From: Molossus alvarezi | Taxonomy: Eukaryota > Chordata > Mammalia > Chiroptera > Molossidae | Direction of reading: 5' to 3' | Length of the DNA stretch: 64,000 nt | Assembly (NCBI GenBank): GCA_037176705.1 | Contig: CM073891.1 | Location: 48,858,571-48,922,570 of the forward strand | Shown here: piece by piece, positions 11,790 through 22,735 of the stretch | How the letters are laid out: each line of letters starts with the position of its first letter | How positions within the stretch are numbered: the stretch's first letter is position 1 | Made by a program: the position numbers and the translations under genes | The notes under the pieces: generated by a model | Seen by the model: only the letters and a program-made list of their open reading frames with translations | Told to the model about the DNA's origin: nothing | Database searches by the model: none

Positions 11790-13290
11790 CAAAGGGGGAA
11801 TAATTTTTTCAACAAATGGCACTGGATTAATGGAGTAGCCACATGCAAAGAAATAAATCTTGACACATACTTCACAGCAGCCACAAAGTTCATTTCAAAA
11901 GGATTCTAGATCTAAATGTAAGAGATAAAGCTACAGAAGTTCTGGAAGAAAATACTAGAGAAAATATTAGTGACCTTTTCTTTGGCAAATATTTTTTAAA
12001 CACACAAAAATCTTGAAATGTTGATAAATTAGGTTAAGAAAAACCCTGCTTGCTGCTTATAAGACATTCTTTTTTTAATCCTTATCCAAGGATATTTTTC
12101 CATTGATTCTTCAGATAGAATGGGAGGAAGGGAGGGGAAAGAGAGAGAGAGAGAAACATAAATGTGAGAGAGAAGCATCAATTGGTTGCTTCTCACACAA
12201 CCCCAATCAGGGTTGGGGATCGAAACCACAGGGAGGTACGTACCCTTACTGGGAATGGAACCTGTGACTCTTTGGTCCACGGGCCAATGATCTAATGGCT
12301 GAGCCAAAGCAGCCAGGGCTTATAAAACATGTTAACAAAATACATAAAAACACTTAAAGATTGAAAGAAATATTTATAAGTCTATATCTAACAAAGGCTT
12401 TTTCTCTAAAATATATTTTTAAAAAACTCTTAAACTTAATAATGAGAAGACAAACAACTCAATAAAATGGACGAAATATTTTAATAGTCATGTCACCAAA
12501 GAAGATATATGGGTAGCTAATAAGTACGAAAAGATGTTCAACAATACTCATCATTAGAGAAATGCAAATTGAAAACCACAATGAAAGATGACTACACACC
12601 AGATAGAATGACTAAAATAAAGAAGTTTGAACATACCAAGGGTTAGTCAAGACATGAGGAAAATTAAACTCTCATACACAATTTGTGAGAATCTAAAATT
12701 GTATAATCACTTTGGAAAACAATTTGGCAGTTTCTTCAAAATTAAATATACAACTACACAATCTAGAAATTCCACTCCTGGGAATCTCCCCAAGAGAAAT
12801 AAATGCTTATGTCCTACTTGTACTTGAATCTTCAGTTTGATTTGTAATAGACAAAACTGAACCAACTAAAATGTTCAACGAGATTCTATATATTCATTGC
12901 AGTGGAATGTTATTCAGTAATAAAAAAGAATAAAGTATTGATACATTCAACAACTTAGAAGAATCAAAATAATTACGCTGAGTCAAAGAATCTAGACAAA
13001 TAGAGAACATACTGTATATTTCCACTTATACACAATTCTAGAAAATTCAGACTAATCTATAGTGCCAGAAAACAGATGAGTGATTGCTTGAGCTGGGGTA
13101 GAGGCAGGGACAGAGAAATATATTTAAAGGGGGGGGCAAAAGAAAATTTTAGGATAAGGGATATACATTCATTACTTTGATTGTGGTAGTTTCTCAGATT
13201 ACACACACATATATATGTGAAAAGTCACCACATGGCATAATTTAAGTATGTACAGTTTATTTTTTTATCAATTATATGTCAATGAAGATT
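11790..13290 (+). mobile_element. Old LINE-1 3' fragment
   Basis: It can be aligned by eye with the 3' end of LINE-1 ORF2: 'aatttttttcaacaaatggcactgg', 'gagaaatgcaaattgaaaaccacaatg', 'cactttggaaaacaatttggcag', 'tagaaattccactcctggg' and 'gcagtggaatgttattcagtaa' occur in the right order. Many substitutions and indels remove any open frame. The ends are estimates. A VES SINE (12068-12320) interrupts it. Confidence 0.75.
12068..12320 (-). mobile_element. VES SINE in old LINE-1
   Basis: Minus-strand copy ending in 'agccagggct' on the plus strand. A near-perfect duplication flanks it ('tataagacat' at 12058-12067, 'tataaaacat' at 12321-12330). The body carries the 'gggaggtacgtaccc' and 'caattggttgcttctc' words of the older subfamily. 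Confidence 0.9.
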
Positions 13291-16200
13291 AAAAATATCA
13301 GTTTAAAGATAAAGTAGTTTGATCTTCAAACTAAAGAGTTTGATTTTTCTCCATAAGATACTGGAACTTAACCTTTTGAAAAGAAATCCCATTTGATAGG
13401 ATCAAACAATATTCTTTTTTTTTTTTATTATTTTAATTTTTTTGTTGTTCTCCATTTGTACCCCATTGGCACCCCCCACCCCATCCCCAGCTTTGTTGTC
13501 CATGTCCATTGGTTATGCATACATGCATATAAGTTCTGTGGTTTATCTCTTCCCACCCTCCCACCCCCTCTTCTGAGAGATGTCAGTCTGTGCCCTACTT
13601 CCATGTTTCTGAGTCTACCATATTCCTTAGACTGTTATGTTCATTATATTCCATATATACGTGAGATCATCTGGTATTTGTCTTTTTCTGCTTGGCTCAT
13701 TTCACTTAGGATAATACTTTCCAGGTCCCTCCATGTCGTCTCAAAGGATAAAAGATCTTTCTTTCTTACAGCTGCATAGTACTCCTTTGTGTATATATAC
13801 CACTGCTTTTTTTATCCATTCGTCTACTGATGGACACTTGGGCTGTTTCCAGATCTTAGCTATTGTAAATAGTGCTGCTATGAACATGGGGGTACATATA
13901 TTCTTCCTCATTGGTGTTTCAGGCTTCTTAGGGTATATTCCTAGAAGCGGGATCACTGGGTCAAATGGAAGTTCAATTTTTAATTTTTTGAGGTAACACC
14001 ATATTGTTTTCCATAGCGGCTGCACCAGTCTGCATTCCCACCAGCAGTGTACTAGAGTCCCCTCTTCTCCACACCCTTGTCAACACTTGTTGTTTGCTGA
14101 TTTGTTGATGGCGGCCATTCTGACAGGTGTGAGGTGATACCTCATCGTTGTTTTAATTTGCATCTCTCTGATGATTAGTGATGTTGAACATTTCTTCATA
14201 TGTCTCTTGGCCATTTGTATGTCCTGTTTGGAGACGTGTCTATTCAGCTCTTCTGCCCATTTTTTAATTGGGTTCTTTGTCTTTTTTTTTTGTTGAGCTG
14301 TATGAGCACTCTATATATTTTGGAAATTAACCTCTTACCTTATGTATCATTGGCAATTATGCTCTCCCATAGATTGGGTTGCCTTTCCATTTTGGTGGTT
14401 GTTTCTTTTGCTGTGCTGAAGCTTTGAGTTTGAAGTACTCCCATGTGTTCATTATCACTATTGTTTCTGTTGCCTTAGATTATGTGTCAGTAAAAATTCT
14501 GCTGTGTATAATGTATGAAATTTTGTTGCCTACATTTTCTTCCAGGAGTTTTATGGATTCATTAGTCACATTTAAGTCTTTGATCCATTTTGAATTTATT
14601 CTTATGTATGGTATAAGTTGATGGTCTAGTTTCTTTTTCTTTTTTTTTTTTTTTTTTGCATGTAGCTGTCCAATTTTCCCAACACCATTTATTAAAGAGG
14701 CTGTCTTTACTCCACTGTATGCTCTTGCCTCCTTTGTCAAATATTTATTGAGCATAATGTTTTGGGTCCATTTCTGGGTTCTCTATTCTATTCCATTGCT
14801 CCATGTGCCTGTTCTTGTGCCCGTACCAGGCTATTTTGATTACAGTAGCTTTGTAGTATAACCTGATATGTAGTATTGTGATCCCACCTACTTTGTCCTT
14901 CTTTTTTAAGATTGGTGTGGCTATTCGGGGTCTTTTTTGGTTCCATATGAACTTTTGAAGTATGTGTTCTAGTTCTCTGAAGTATATCATTGCTATTTTG
15001 ATGGGGATTGCATTGAATCTATAGATTGCTTTGGGTAGTATGGATATTTTTATGATGTTAATTATTCCAATCCATGAACAAGGTATGTGCTTCCACTTTT
15101 TTATATATTTGTCTATTTATTTTTTTCAATGACCTGTAGTTTTCTGCGAATAGATCCTTTATTTCTTTGGTTAAGTTTATTCCTAGGTATCTTATTTTTT
15201 GTTGTTGTTGTTGTTGTTGTTGCATTGGTAAATGGGATTGTTTTAATAGTTTCTCTTTCTGTGAGTTCATCATTGGTGTATAAGAATGCCATTGATTTCT
15301 TGACATTAATTATGTATCCTACTTTTCCAAATTCATTTATTAAGTATAGTAAATTTTCGATGGAATATTTGGGGTTTTTTACGTATAATATCATGTCATC
15401 TGCGAGTAATGACAGTTTTACTTCCTCCTTTCCAATTTGGATCCCTTTTATTTTTTCTTTATGCCTGATTGCTGTGGCTAGACTTTCATTACTATGTTAA
15501 ATAAGAGTGGCGAAAGTGGGCATCCTTGCCTTGTCTCAATTCTTAAGGGAAATGCTTTTATTTTTTGTCCATTGAGTATGATGATTTTGGCTGTAGGTCT
15601 TTCATATATGGCCTTTATTATTTCGAGACATGAACTCTCTATTCCCAAATAGCTGAGCATTTTTATCAGAAATGGGTACTGGATTTTGTCGAATGCTTTT
15701 TTGGCATCTATTGATATGATCATATGATATTTATCTTTCAGTTTGTTTATGTGGTGTATCACGTTTATTGATTTGTGAATATTGTACCAGCCTTGCATCC
15801 CTGGGATGAATCCCACTTGGTCATGATGAACAATTTTTTTGATATATTTCTGGATTTGATTTGCTAGTATTTTGTTTAGGATTTTGGCATCTATGTTCAT
15901 CAGGGATATTGGCCTGTAGTTTCCTTTCTTTGTAGTGTCGTTATCTGGTTCTGAAATTAGAGTTATACTGGCCTCATATAAGGAGTTTGGAAGTCTTCCT
16001 TCTTTTTGAATTTTTTGAAATAGTTTGAGGAGAATGGGTGTTAATTCTCTTTTGAATGTTTGGTAAAACTCCCCCGTAAAGCCATCCAGGACTGGGCTTT
16101 TGTTTGCTGGGAGAGTCTTGATTACCTCTTCAATTTCCTTAGTTGTTATTGGTCTGTTCAAGTTTTCTATCTCTTCCCATCCAGTTTTGGGAGACTATGT

Positions 16201-16580
16201 GATTCTAGAAATTTGTCCATTTCAAAGAGATTGTTAAATTTGTTGCCATATAATTGTTCATAATATTTGTTAACAATCATTTGTATTTCTGTGGTGTCAG
16301 TTATTATTTCTCCTCTTTCATTTCTGATTTTGTGTATTTGGGTTCTCTCTTTTTGCTTGTTGGTTAGTCTACCTAATGGTCCACCAATCTTGTTTATCTT
16401 TTCAAAGAACCAGCTCTTTGTTTCATTGATCCTTTGAATTGTTTTTTGGTCTCCATGTCATTTATTTCTGCTCTGATCTTTACTATTTCCTTCCTTCTGC
16501 TTGCTCTGGGGTTTTCTTTATGTTTACTTTGCAGTTCTTTAAGGTGTGAGGTTAGATAGTCTGTTACAAATTTTTCTTGT

Positions 16581-16838
16581 TTCTTTCTTTCTTTTTTTTT
16601 TATCCTCACCGGAGGACATTTTTCCATTTTTTGTACAGACAGAGTGGGAGGGAGAGAGAGGAAGAGAGAGAGAGAGAAACATCGATGTGAAAGGGACACA
16701 TCGAGTGGCTGCCACCCGCACAACCAACCAGGGCCGGGGACAAACTGCAACCAAGTTACATGCCCTTAGCGGGAACCGAACCCGGGTCTCCGGACTGCAG
16801 GCTGGCGCTCTAACCACTGAGCCAAACCGGCCAGGGCT
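16581..16838 (-). mobile_element. VES SINE inside L1-C
   Basis: Complete minus-strand copy of the 'gtccccggccc' subfamily. A perfect 13-bp TSD (AAATTTTTCTTGT) lies at 16568-16580 and 16839-16851. It splits the L1-C ORF2 relic, so it arrived after L1-C. Confidence 0.97.
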
Positions 16839-17977
16839 AAATTTTTCTTGTCTCTTGAGGTAGGCCTGTAATGTTATGAACTTCCTTCTCAACACTGCTT
16901 TCACTGAATCCCATAGATTTTGTGTTGTTGTGTGTTCATTTTCATTGGTTTCCAGGAAACTTTTAATATCTTCCTTGATCTCCATGGTAACCCATTCATT
17001 GTTCAATAACATGCTATTTAGCCTCCATGTTTTCAAATGTCTTTGCATGTTCTTGTTGCAATTGATTTCTAGTTTAATGCCATTGTGATCTGAGAAGATG
17101 CTTGATCTGATTTCAATCTCCTTGAACTTGTAGAGACTTAGTTTGTGTTCTAACATGTGGTCTATCTTTGAGAATGTCCCATGTGCACTTTAGAAGAATG
17201 TGAATTCTGTAGTTTTGGGTTGTAATTCTCTGTAGATATCTATTAAGTCCACTTGATTTAGTGCTTCATTTAGAGTCTGTGTTACCTTGTTAATTTTTTG
17301 TTTAGATTGTCTATCCAGTGATGTCAGTGGGGTGTTGAAGTCCCCTGCTATGATTGTATTGCTATCGATTTCTCCTTTGAAGTCCTCCAGAAGAGTGTTA
17401 ATATATTTTTGTGCTCCTATATTGGGTGCATATATGTTTACCAAGGTTGTATCTTCCTGTTAGATAGATCCTTTCAATATTATGTAGTGGCCTTCTTTGT
17501 CTCTAGTTATGGTCTTCATTTTGAAATCTACTTTGTCAGATATGAATGTTACTACCCCAGCTTTTTTTTCCTTTCTTTTTTTTTTTTTTTTTATTATTTC
17601 TTAATTCATAATTTTTTTTTTTCCAAATCTTTATTGTTGGATGTAAAATGTATTACAGATGTTCCACATTTTTCCCCCATTGACCCCCTCCTCCCCACTC
17701 CCGCCCCCCTCCCACCTTTTCCCACACTATTGTCTGTGTCATTGGTTATGCATATAAGTTCTTTGGTTTATTTCTTCCCACCCTCCCCAACCCCTTTCCC
17801 TTTGAGGTTTGTCAGCCTAGCAATGAGTTTGTGCTTCTTAATCCCTTCACCTTTTTCACCCATTCCCCCAACCCCCTTCCCAACTGGCAACCAATAAAAT
17901 GTTCTCTGTATCTATGAGAATGTTTCTGTTCTTCCTGTTCATTTTGTTTGTAGATTCCATTGTTGACAGATATGTAT

Positions 17978-18919
17978 TCATTGCCATTTTGTTTGTTCAT
18001 ACATTTTATCTTTTTCTTCAAAAAGACCCTTCATCATTTCATATAATAACGGTTTGGTGGTGATGAACTCCTTTAACTTTTTCTTGTCTGGGAAAGTTTT
18101 TGTATGTCCATCGATTCTAAACGACAGCTTTGCAGGATAGAGTAATTTTGGTTGTAGGTTCTTGGTTTTCATCACTCTGAATATTTCTTGCCACTCCCTT
18201 CTGGCCTGCAAAGTTTCTTTTGAGAAATCAGCTGACAGCCTAATGGGTACTCCCTTGTAGGTAACTAGCTGCCTTTCTCTTGCTGCTTTTAATATTCTCT
18301 CTTTGTCTTGAACCTTTTGCATTTTGATGATGATGTGTCTTGGTGTGGGCCTCTTTGGGTTCATCTTGTTTGGGACTCTCTGTGCTTCCTGGACTTGTAT
18401 GTCTGTTTCCTTCACCAAGTTAGGAAAGTTTTCTGCCATTATTGTTTCAAACAGGTTTTCAATTTCTTGTTCTCTCTCTTCTCCTTCGGGCACCCCCAAG
18501 ATGCGAATGTTGGCACGCTTGAAGTTATCCCAGAGGCTCCTTATTCTATCCTCATTTTTTTGGATTCTTTTTTCTTTTTGCTCTTCTGATTGGGGATTTT
18601 TTGCTTCCTTATATTCCAAATCGATGGTTTGCTCCTTGGATCTACATACTCTATTATTGAAGCTGTGTAAATTATTCTTTATTTCAGTTAATGCCTCCTT
18701 TAATTCTAACTGTGTATCCATGATTTCTAACTGGTACTTTTTTATGCTCTTGATGCCCTCCCTAAGTTCACTGAGGTTCTCACTAAGTTCATTGAGCATC
18801 CTTATAAGCAGTATTTTGAACTCAGTATCTGTTAGGTTGCTTATCTCCCTTTCGCTTAGTTCTTTTATTGGGGTTTTGTTCTGTTCTTTCATTTGGGACC
18901 TGTTTCTTTGTATCCTCAT
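17978..18919 (-). CDS. HAL1-like ORF1 protein, intact 313 codons
   Basis: The product is a LINE-1 ORF1-type RNA-binding chaperone, expected to form trimers and coat element RNA in the cytoplasm. From the sequence: a basic N-terminus (residues 1-28), a leucine/glutamate-rich heptad region (about 30-125, coiled coil), an RRM-like domain starting at 'ANIRILGVPEG' (136-146) and running to 'RPTPRHIIIKM' (190-200), and a C-terminal domain with 'DFSKETLQARREW' (231-243) and 'YPAKLSF' (261-267). The ATG at 18917-18919 sits in a CCAAAATG context matching the ORF1 start of L1-B. The frame has no stop or frameshift over its length. It is 20 residues longer than L1-B ORF1. There is no downstream ORF2, so the protein could act only with reverse transcriptase from another element. 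Whether it is expressed cannot be told here. Confidence 0.85.
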   Translation of the reverse strand: MRIQRNRSQMKEQNKTPIKELSEREISNLTDTEFKILLIRMLNELSENLSELREGIKSIKKYQLEIMDTQLELKEALTEIKNNLHSFNNRVCRSKEQTIDLEYKEAKNPQSEEQKEKRIQKNEDRIRSLWDNFKRANIRILGVPEGEEREQEIENLFETIMAENFPNLVKETDIQVQEAQRVPNKMNPKRPTPRHIIIKMQKVQDKERILKAARERQLVTYKGVPIRLSADFSKETLQARREWQEIFRVMKTKNLQPKLLYPAKLSFRIDGHTKTFPDKKKLKEFITTKPLLYEMMKGLFEEKDKMYEQTKWQ

Positions 18920-19822
18920 TTTGGCTGCCTCCCTGTGTTTGTTTCTGTGTATTACTTAAAGAGAGGTATGGGGCTCGCTGAGACCCGGTGCTGCTCGTTT
19001 GAAAGAATTTAGGAAAAACCTGAAGCAGGATCCAAGACCGGCCAATCCTATGGTTAAGCAAGTGGCAACAGCTTGAAAGTTGTGTGGGGCGGGGCGGGGC
19101 CTCAGGGAATCACCAGGGCGGGGCTACCAGTGTGAGCCAGGTTGCTGGAGTCCCAGATATGGCTTCTGTCTGCCGCCCCCGGGAAGGGCTCACCAAAGGA
19201 ACAAAGGCCTCTGACAGCACGTTTGTCCCCGAGGAAGCCCCCTCTCCAGCTCTCGCTCCAGTGCCAAACAGCTCAGTTCTTCCCTGTGTGTCTCTGGTGC
19301 CCCTCGAGCTGCCTCCCCTCCGAGCTTAGAGGGAGAGAGTCCGATAAGTCCGTGCGCGGGCCCTTTAAGGAGCTGCCTGGGGCTCCAGCCGCTTCAGCTT
19401 CCCTGAGCCTCAGTTTCTGCTGGTTTTTCCAGCCAGAAGTTATGGGGACTTCTCTTCCTGGCACTGGAACCCTGAACGGGACACCTGGTGTGGGACAGGG
19501 ACCCCTCAGTACTCAGGAAGGACCTTCCCAGCCGCGGGATCCTCCTGATTTTTATCCACCACGCTTGGGTGTGGGACCAGCCCATCTCGCCGCTGCGCCG
19601 CCGCTGCGCCGCCGCCCCCCCTCGCGCCGCCGCCCCTCCTACCGGTCTGGATGTAGCTGCTTTTTTTTTTTTTCCTCAGTTCCGTAGTTGTATGACTTCC
19701 ATTCAGCTTGATTTCAGGTGGTTTTGAATGATGGTTGTTATGTAGTTTAGTTGTAACTTTGATGTGATTGTGGGAGGACGCGATACCACGTTTACCTACG
19801 CCGCCATCTTGACCGGAAGTCT
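18920..19822 (-). promoter_or_regulatory. HAL1-like 5' UTR / internal promoter with ETS and YY1-like sites
   Basis: The first bases of the element on the minus strand read ACTTCCGGTCAAGATGGCGG. This holds an ETS/GABP-type site (CCGGAAGT on the plus strand, 19813-19820) and directly next to it a YY1-type AAGATGGCGGC core (about 19800-19810). In human LINE-1 a YY1 site near +10 positions transcription initiation, so this is a plausible start-site module. A GCC/CGC-rich block lies at 19586-19645. Promoter function is inferred from position and motifs. Confidence 0.5.
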
Positions 19823-20065
19823 TTTTTTTTCCTTTCTGTTTGCTTGAATGATTTTTTTCCATTCCTTCATTTTCATCCTATGTGAGTCTTTTGTTGTGAG
19901 GTGAGTCTCTCGTGAACAACATATATGAGAGTCATGCTTTCTTATCCAGTCAGCTACTCTGTGTCTTTTTATTGGAGCATTCAAACCATTTACAATTAAG
20001 GTGATTATTAATATGTACTCATATGTTGCCATTTTTATTTAGTGTAGTTCAATTTCTTCCACTAA

Positions 20066-20946
20066 TTACAGCAGTCCTTTTAGCATATCTTGCAGTGCTG
20101 GTTTGGTGCTAATGTATTCCCTTAGCCCTTTTTTGTCTGGGAAGCTCTTTATTTGACCTTCTATTTTGAATGATAGACTTGCTGGGTAGAGTAGTCTTGG
20201 ATTCAGATCCTTGTTTTTCATGACCTTGATTACTTCATGCCATTCCCTTTGGCCTGTAGTGTTTCTATTGGGAAGTCAGCTGAGGGCTTTATGGGGGTTC
20301 CTTTGTAGGTTACCTGTTGCTTCTCTCTTGCTGCTTTTAGGATTCTCTCTTTGTCTTTAATTTTTGGCATTTTAATTATTTTGTGTCTTGGTGTGTGGGC
20401 CTGTTTGGGTTCTTACTTGGGCCTCTCTGTGCTTCTTGAACTTGAATACCTTCTTCCTTCACGAAGTTAGGAAAGTTTTCTGTCACTATTTCTTCAAATA
20501 TATTCTCTAACCATTGCCCATTTTCTTTCTTTTTGGGGACTCCTATGATATGAATGTTATTATGTTTTCAGTTGTTCCACAGTTCTCTTAAGCTGTCTTT
20601 CTGTTTTTTAATTGTTTTTTTTCCTTTTGGTTTTCTGACTGGTTGATTTTTTCTACCCTCTCTTCTAATTCACTGATCCAGTCCTCAGCTGCCTCTACTC
20701 TGATGGTCAGTCCTTTCAATGTGTTCTTTATTTCTGCTATGTCATTCTTCACTTCCACTTGGTTGGTTTTCAATGTTTCTATATTTTTACTCATGGTGCT
20801 GATGTCCTTACTCATGCTGTTGAGCTTCCTCAGATCATGGCCCTGAACTCAATCTCTGATAATTTCCTTAGCTGCATTTCATTGAGCTCATCTTCAATAG
20901 AGTTCTGTTGTTCTTTCATTTGGGATTTGTTTCTTTGTCTCACCAT
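20066..20946 (-). pseudogene. L1-C ORF1 relic
   Basis: It starts at an ATG in a CCAATATG context (20944-20946), passes through 'SQMKEQQNSIEDELNEMQL' and a coiled-coil segment ('ISELEERVEKINQSENQKEK'), and reaches the stop equivalent at 20066-20068. Several frameshifts and in-frame stops break it. It once encoded the RNA-binding ORF1 protein. Confidence 0.85.
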
Positions 20947-21893
20947 ATTGGCTATCTCAGTGGGTTTTGGAGCCTGCCAAATTTTCCCTTTGGGTGTTGG
21001 TGTTCTGCTGTTTGTGGCTCCCACTACTGGGTGTGGATGAGCCTGGGAGAGACCAAGTTAAACACCACTGTCAAGTCTTACATTCCTGGGTAAATTTGTA
21101 AGCCCAGGGAAGGCTCAGTTATCCTCCTGGTTTTTGCCTGGAGGCTAGTAGTCTCAGTTACTCAGGGCCTTGTAATGTAGCCCTGGTGTTCTGCTAAGAG
21201 GATTTCCAGAGGATGGGACAGATGCTGGTTGTTAATGAGCCTCAATTTGCATTTTTTGCCTTATCTGGAAATGACTGAATCTTTGAGGCATGGGGGGAGG
21301 GTGGGGGTGGGGTAGGGGTACTGCTGCTTTTCCCCACAGCTCTGGGTAGGAGCAAACTGGCCACCGACCTTTGTGGCCGTGACTCAGCAAAAACTCTTGA
21401 GTGCCCTCCAAATCCCGGGTATCCCCACAAAGTTTCAGTCCACTCTGCCCTGCCTCTGCCGGAGCCCCAGGTGAGTGGCTGTAGCCAAACCAGTGATCTG
21501 TTCCAGCTCTCTGCACTGTGGAGCAAGCTTAGTATTTTATCCCGGAGGGCACTGCTCACAGCTAAGACCACTACTGTTCATGGGCTCCAAACTCTCATGT
21601 CTCCACAGACCCTACTGGTGTCCCTGGTTATATGGTTTTGTCCTGCTGCTTTTCTGATGCTTTTTTCCAAAGATTTGTCTTTATTTTAGTTTTAATTCCA
21701 GTTTGGTCCTGGGAGGTCGTCTCTGTAGCTTTCATTTACTCTGCCACCATTTTCCTCTCCTAGTCAATGTCTTTTTAAAAATTAGAACCTGTCCACTTCC
21801 AGCTAGGAAATATTATGGGACAATGTATATCTTTGCTAATCAAATATTTCTCAATTCACCTGATAGGAAAAGCTTTTTAAAATCAGTGATGCC

Positions 21894-22150
21894 GCCCTGG
21901 CCAGTTTGGCTCAGCGGTTAAAGCGTCGGCCTGTGGTCCGGAGAGACCCGGGTTCGGTTCCCAATAAGGGCACGTACTTCGGTTGCAGTTTGTCCCCGGC
22001 CCTGGTTGGTCGTGCGGGTGGCAGCCACTCGATGTGTCCCTTCACGTCGATGTTTCTCTCTCTCTCTCTTCCTCTCTCTCCCTCCCATTCTATCAGTACA
22101 AAAAATGGAAAAATATCCTCGGGTGAGGATAAAAAAAAATAAAATAAAAT
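21894..22150 (+). mobile_element. VES SINE with perfect 15-bp TSD
   Basis: Complete copy of the 'gtccccggccctgg' subfamily. The TSD AAAATCAGTGATGCC lies at 21879-21893 and 22151-22165 without mismatch, which suggests a young insertion. Confidence 0.98.
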
Positions 22151-22299
22151 AAAATCAGTGATGCCCACATACGCTTTTTCCAAAAGGGTAATATAAATTT
22201 AGAGCTAGATGACCTAGGGATAAACCCAGTTAGGTGGGAAACACAAGTTTTAAAATGTATGGATGTTGCTAAGGCAGAATTCCTTGAAAGGACCATTTA

Positions 22300-22735
22300 G
22301 AAAGTAGCAAGGCATATATCTACCCCTGGACAAAGGAGCCTCACTAGCAACACACTTGGGTCCTTTCCCCACTGTGGGGAGTCTGTCTTTCAAATAAAAC
22401 TTTCCTCTCACTTCCTTTTATCTGTGAACTCATTCTTCAATTTTGTTTTTGTTTTTTTTATCCTCACCTAAGGACATTTTTTCATTTTTTGTTCAGATAG
22501 ACTGGGAGGGAGAGAGAGGAAGAGAGAGAGAGAGAGAAAGGGACACATCGAGTGGCTGCCACCCGCACAACCAACCAGGGCCGGGGACAAACTGCAACCG
22601 AGGTAGTGCCCTTAGCGGGAACCGAACCCGGGTCTCTCTGGAGCACAGGCCGATGCTCTAACCGCTGAGCAAAACTGGCCAGGGCTCATTCTTCAATTTT
22701 GAAAGACAATGAACCCGGACCCGAACACCACTGCT
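22300..22735 (+). mobile_element. LTR-like 3' portion (class I ERV-like), split by a SINE
   Basis: An AATAAA at about 22393, a pyrimidine-rich 'actttcctctcacttcc' stretch, 'tctgtgaactcattcttcaattttg' and then 'gaacccggacccgaacacc' after the SINE resemble the R-U5 end of a class I endogenous retroviral LTR. No 5' boundary, TSD or internal genes are visible. This is a weak call by word order alone. Confidence 0.3.
22446..22684 (-). mobile_element. VES SINE with 17-bp TSD
   Basis: Minus-strand copy lacking part of the 'cgatgtgaaagg' segment. A perfect TSD CTCATTCTTCAATTTTG lies at 22429-22445 and 22685-22701. It faces the SINE at 21894-22150 in opposite orientation about 300 bp away. Confidence 0.97.

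Larger units (their letters stand above)
17577..19822 (-). mobile_element. HAL1-like half-LINE: 5' UTR + ORF1 + 3' UTR, no ORF2
   Basis: This 2.25-kb unit on the minus strand has a CpG-rich 5' UTR of about 900 bp, one intact ORF1 (17978-18919), a 3' UTR of about 400 bp with a G-rich tract, and an A-rich tail. The TSD TTTTTTTTCCTTTCT lies at 17562-17576 and 19823-19837. After the ORF1 stop only a vestige resembling an ORF2 start ('caaaatggcaatgaatacat') remains before 3' UTR sequence. The ORF1 N-terminal half differs strongly from L1-B ORF1 while the C-terminal half is close, so this is a separate lineage rather than a deleted L1-B. The architecture is that of HAL1 (half-L1) elements, which depend on LINE-1 reverse transcriptase supplied in trans. 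Retained CpGs and the clean TSD suggest a recent insertion. Confidence 0.85.
13644..20032 (-). pseudogene. L1-C ORF2 relic (endonuclease / reverse transcriptase)
   Basis: The family protein is the LINE-1 endonuclease and reverse transcriptase that copies its own RNA at a nicked genomic target. Recognisable pieces include the start at 20032 with its 'NGLNAPIKRHRVADWIRKHD' segment, an endonuclease block ending near 17190 with 'AGDFNTPL', a 227-codon RT block (15478-16161, '[14 protein letters not shown]' type motif with an altered residue), an RT core region, and the C-terminus near 13741 with '[19 protein letters not shown]'. Frameshifts, stops, a half-LINE and a SINE interrupt it. The Cys/His block near 14030-14100 retains the codon for histidine that L1-B has lost. 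Confidence 0.9.
13420..21764 (-). mobile_element. L1-C: full-length LINE-1, inactive, carrying two later insertions
   Basis: On the minus strand it reads 5' UTR (about 20947-21764), ORF1 relic (20066-20946), ORF2 relic (13644-20032) and G-rich 3' UTR ending at a poly-T near 13420. Subtracting the half-LINE (17577-19822) and the SINE (16581-16838) with their TSD copies leaves about 5.8 kb, close to the length of L1-B. A weak TSD may be present ('caatattcttttt' at 13407-13419 versus 'caatgtcttttt' at 21765-21776). Both ORFs are broken by many frameshifts, so the copy is dead and clearly older than its inserts. Confidence 0.9.

Noticed and set aside
16546..16863. 105-codon plus-strand frame
   Set aside because: It crosses a minus-strand SINE in L1-C; antisense shadow.
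18324..18959. 211-codon plus-strand frame
   Set aside because: Antisense mirror of the half-LINE ORF1; Ser/Leu/Phe-rich composition typical of a mirror frame.
19142..19687. 181-codon plus-strand frame, Pro/Ser/Arg-rich
   Set aside because: It is antisense to the GC-rich half-LINE 5' UTR; composition explains the absence of stops.
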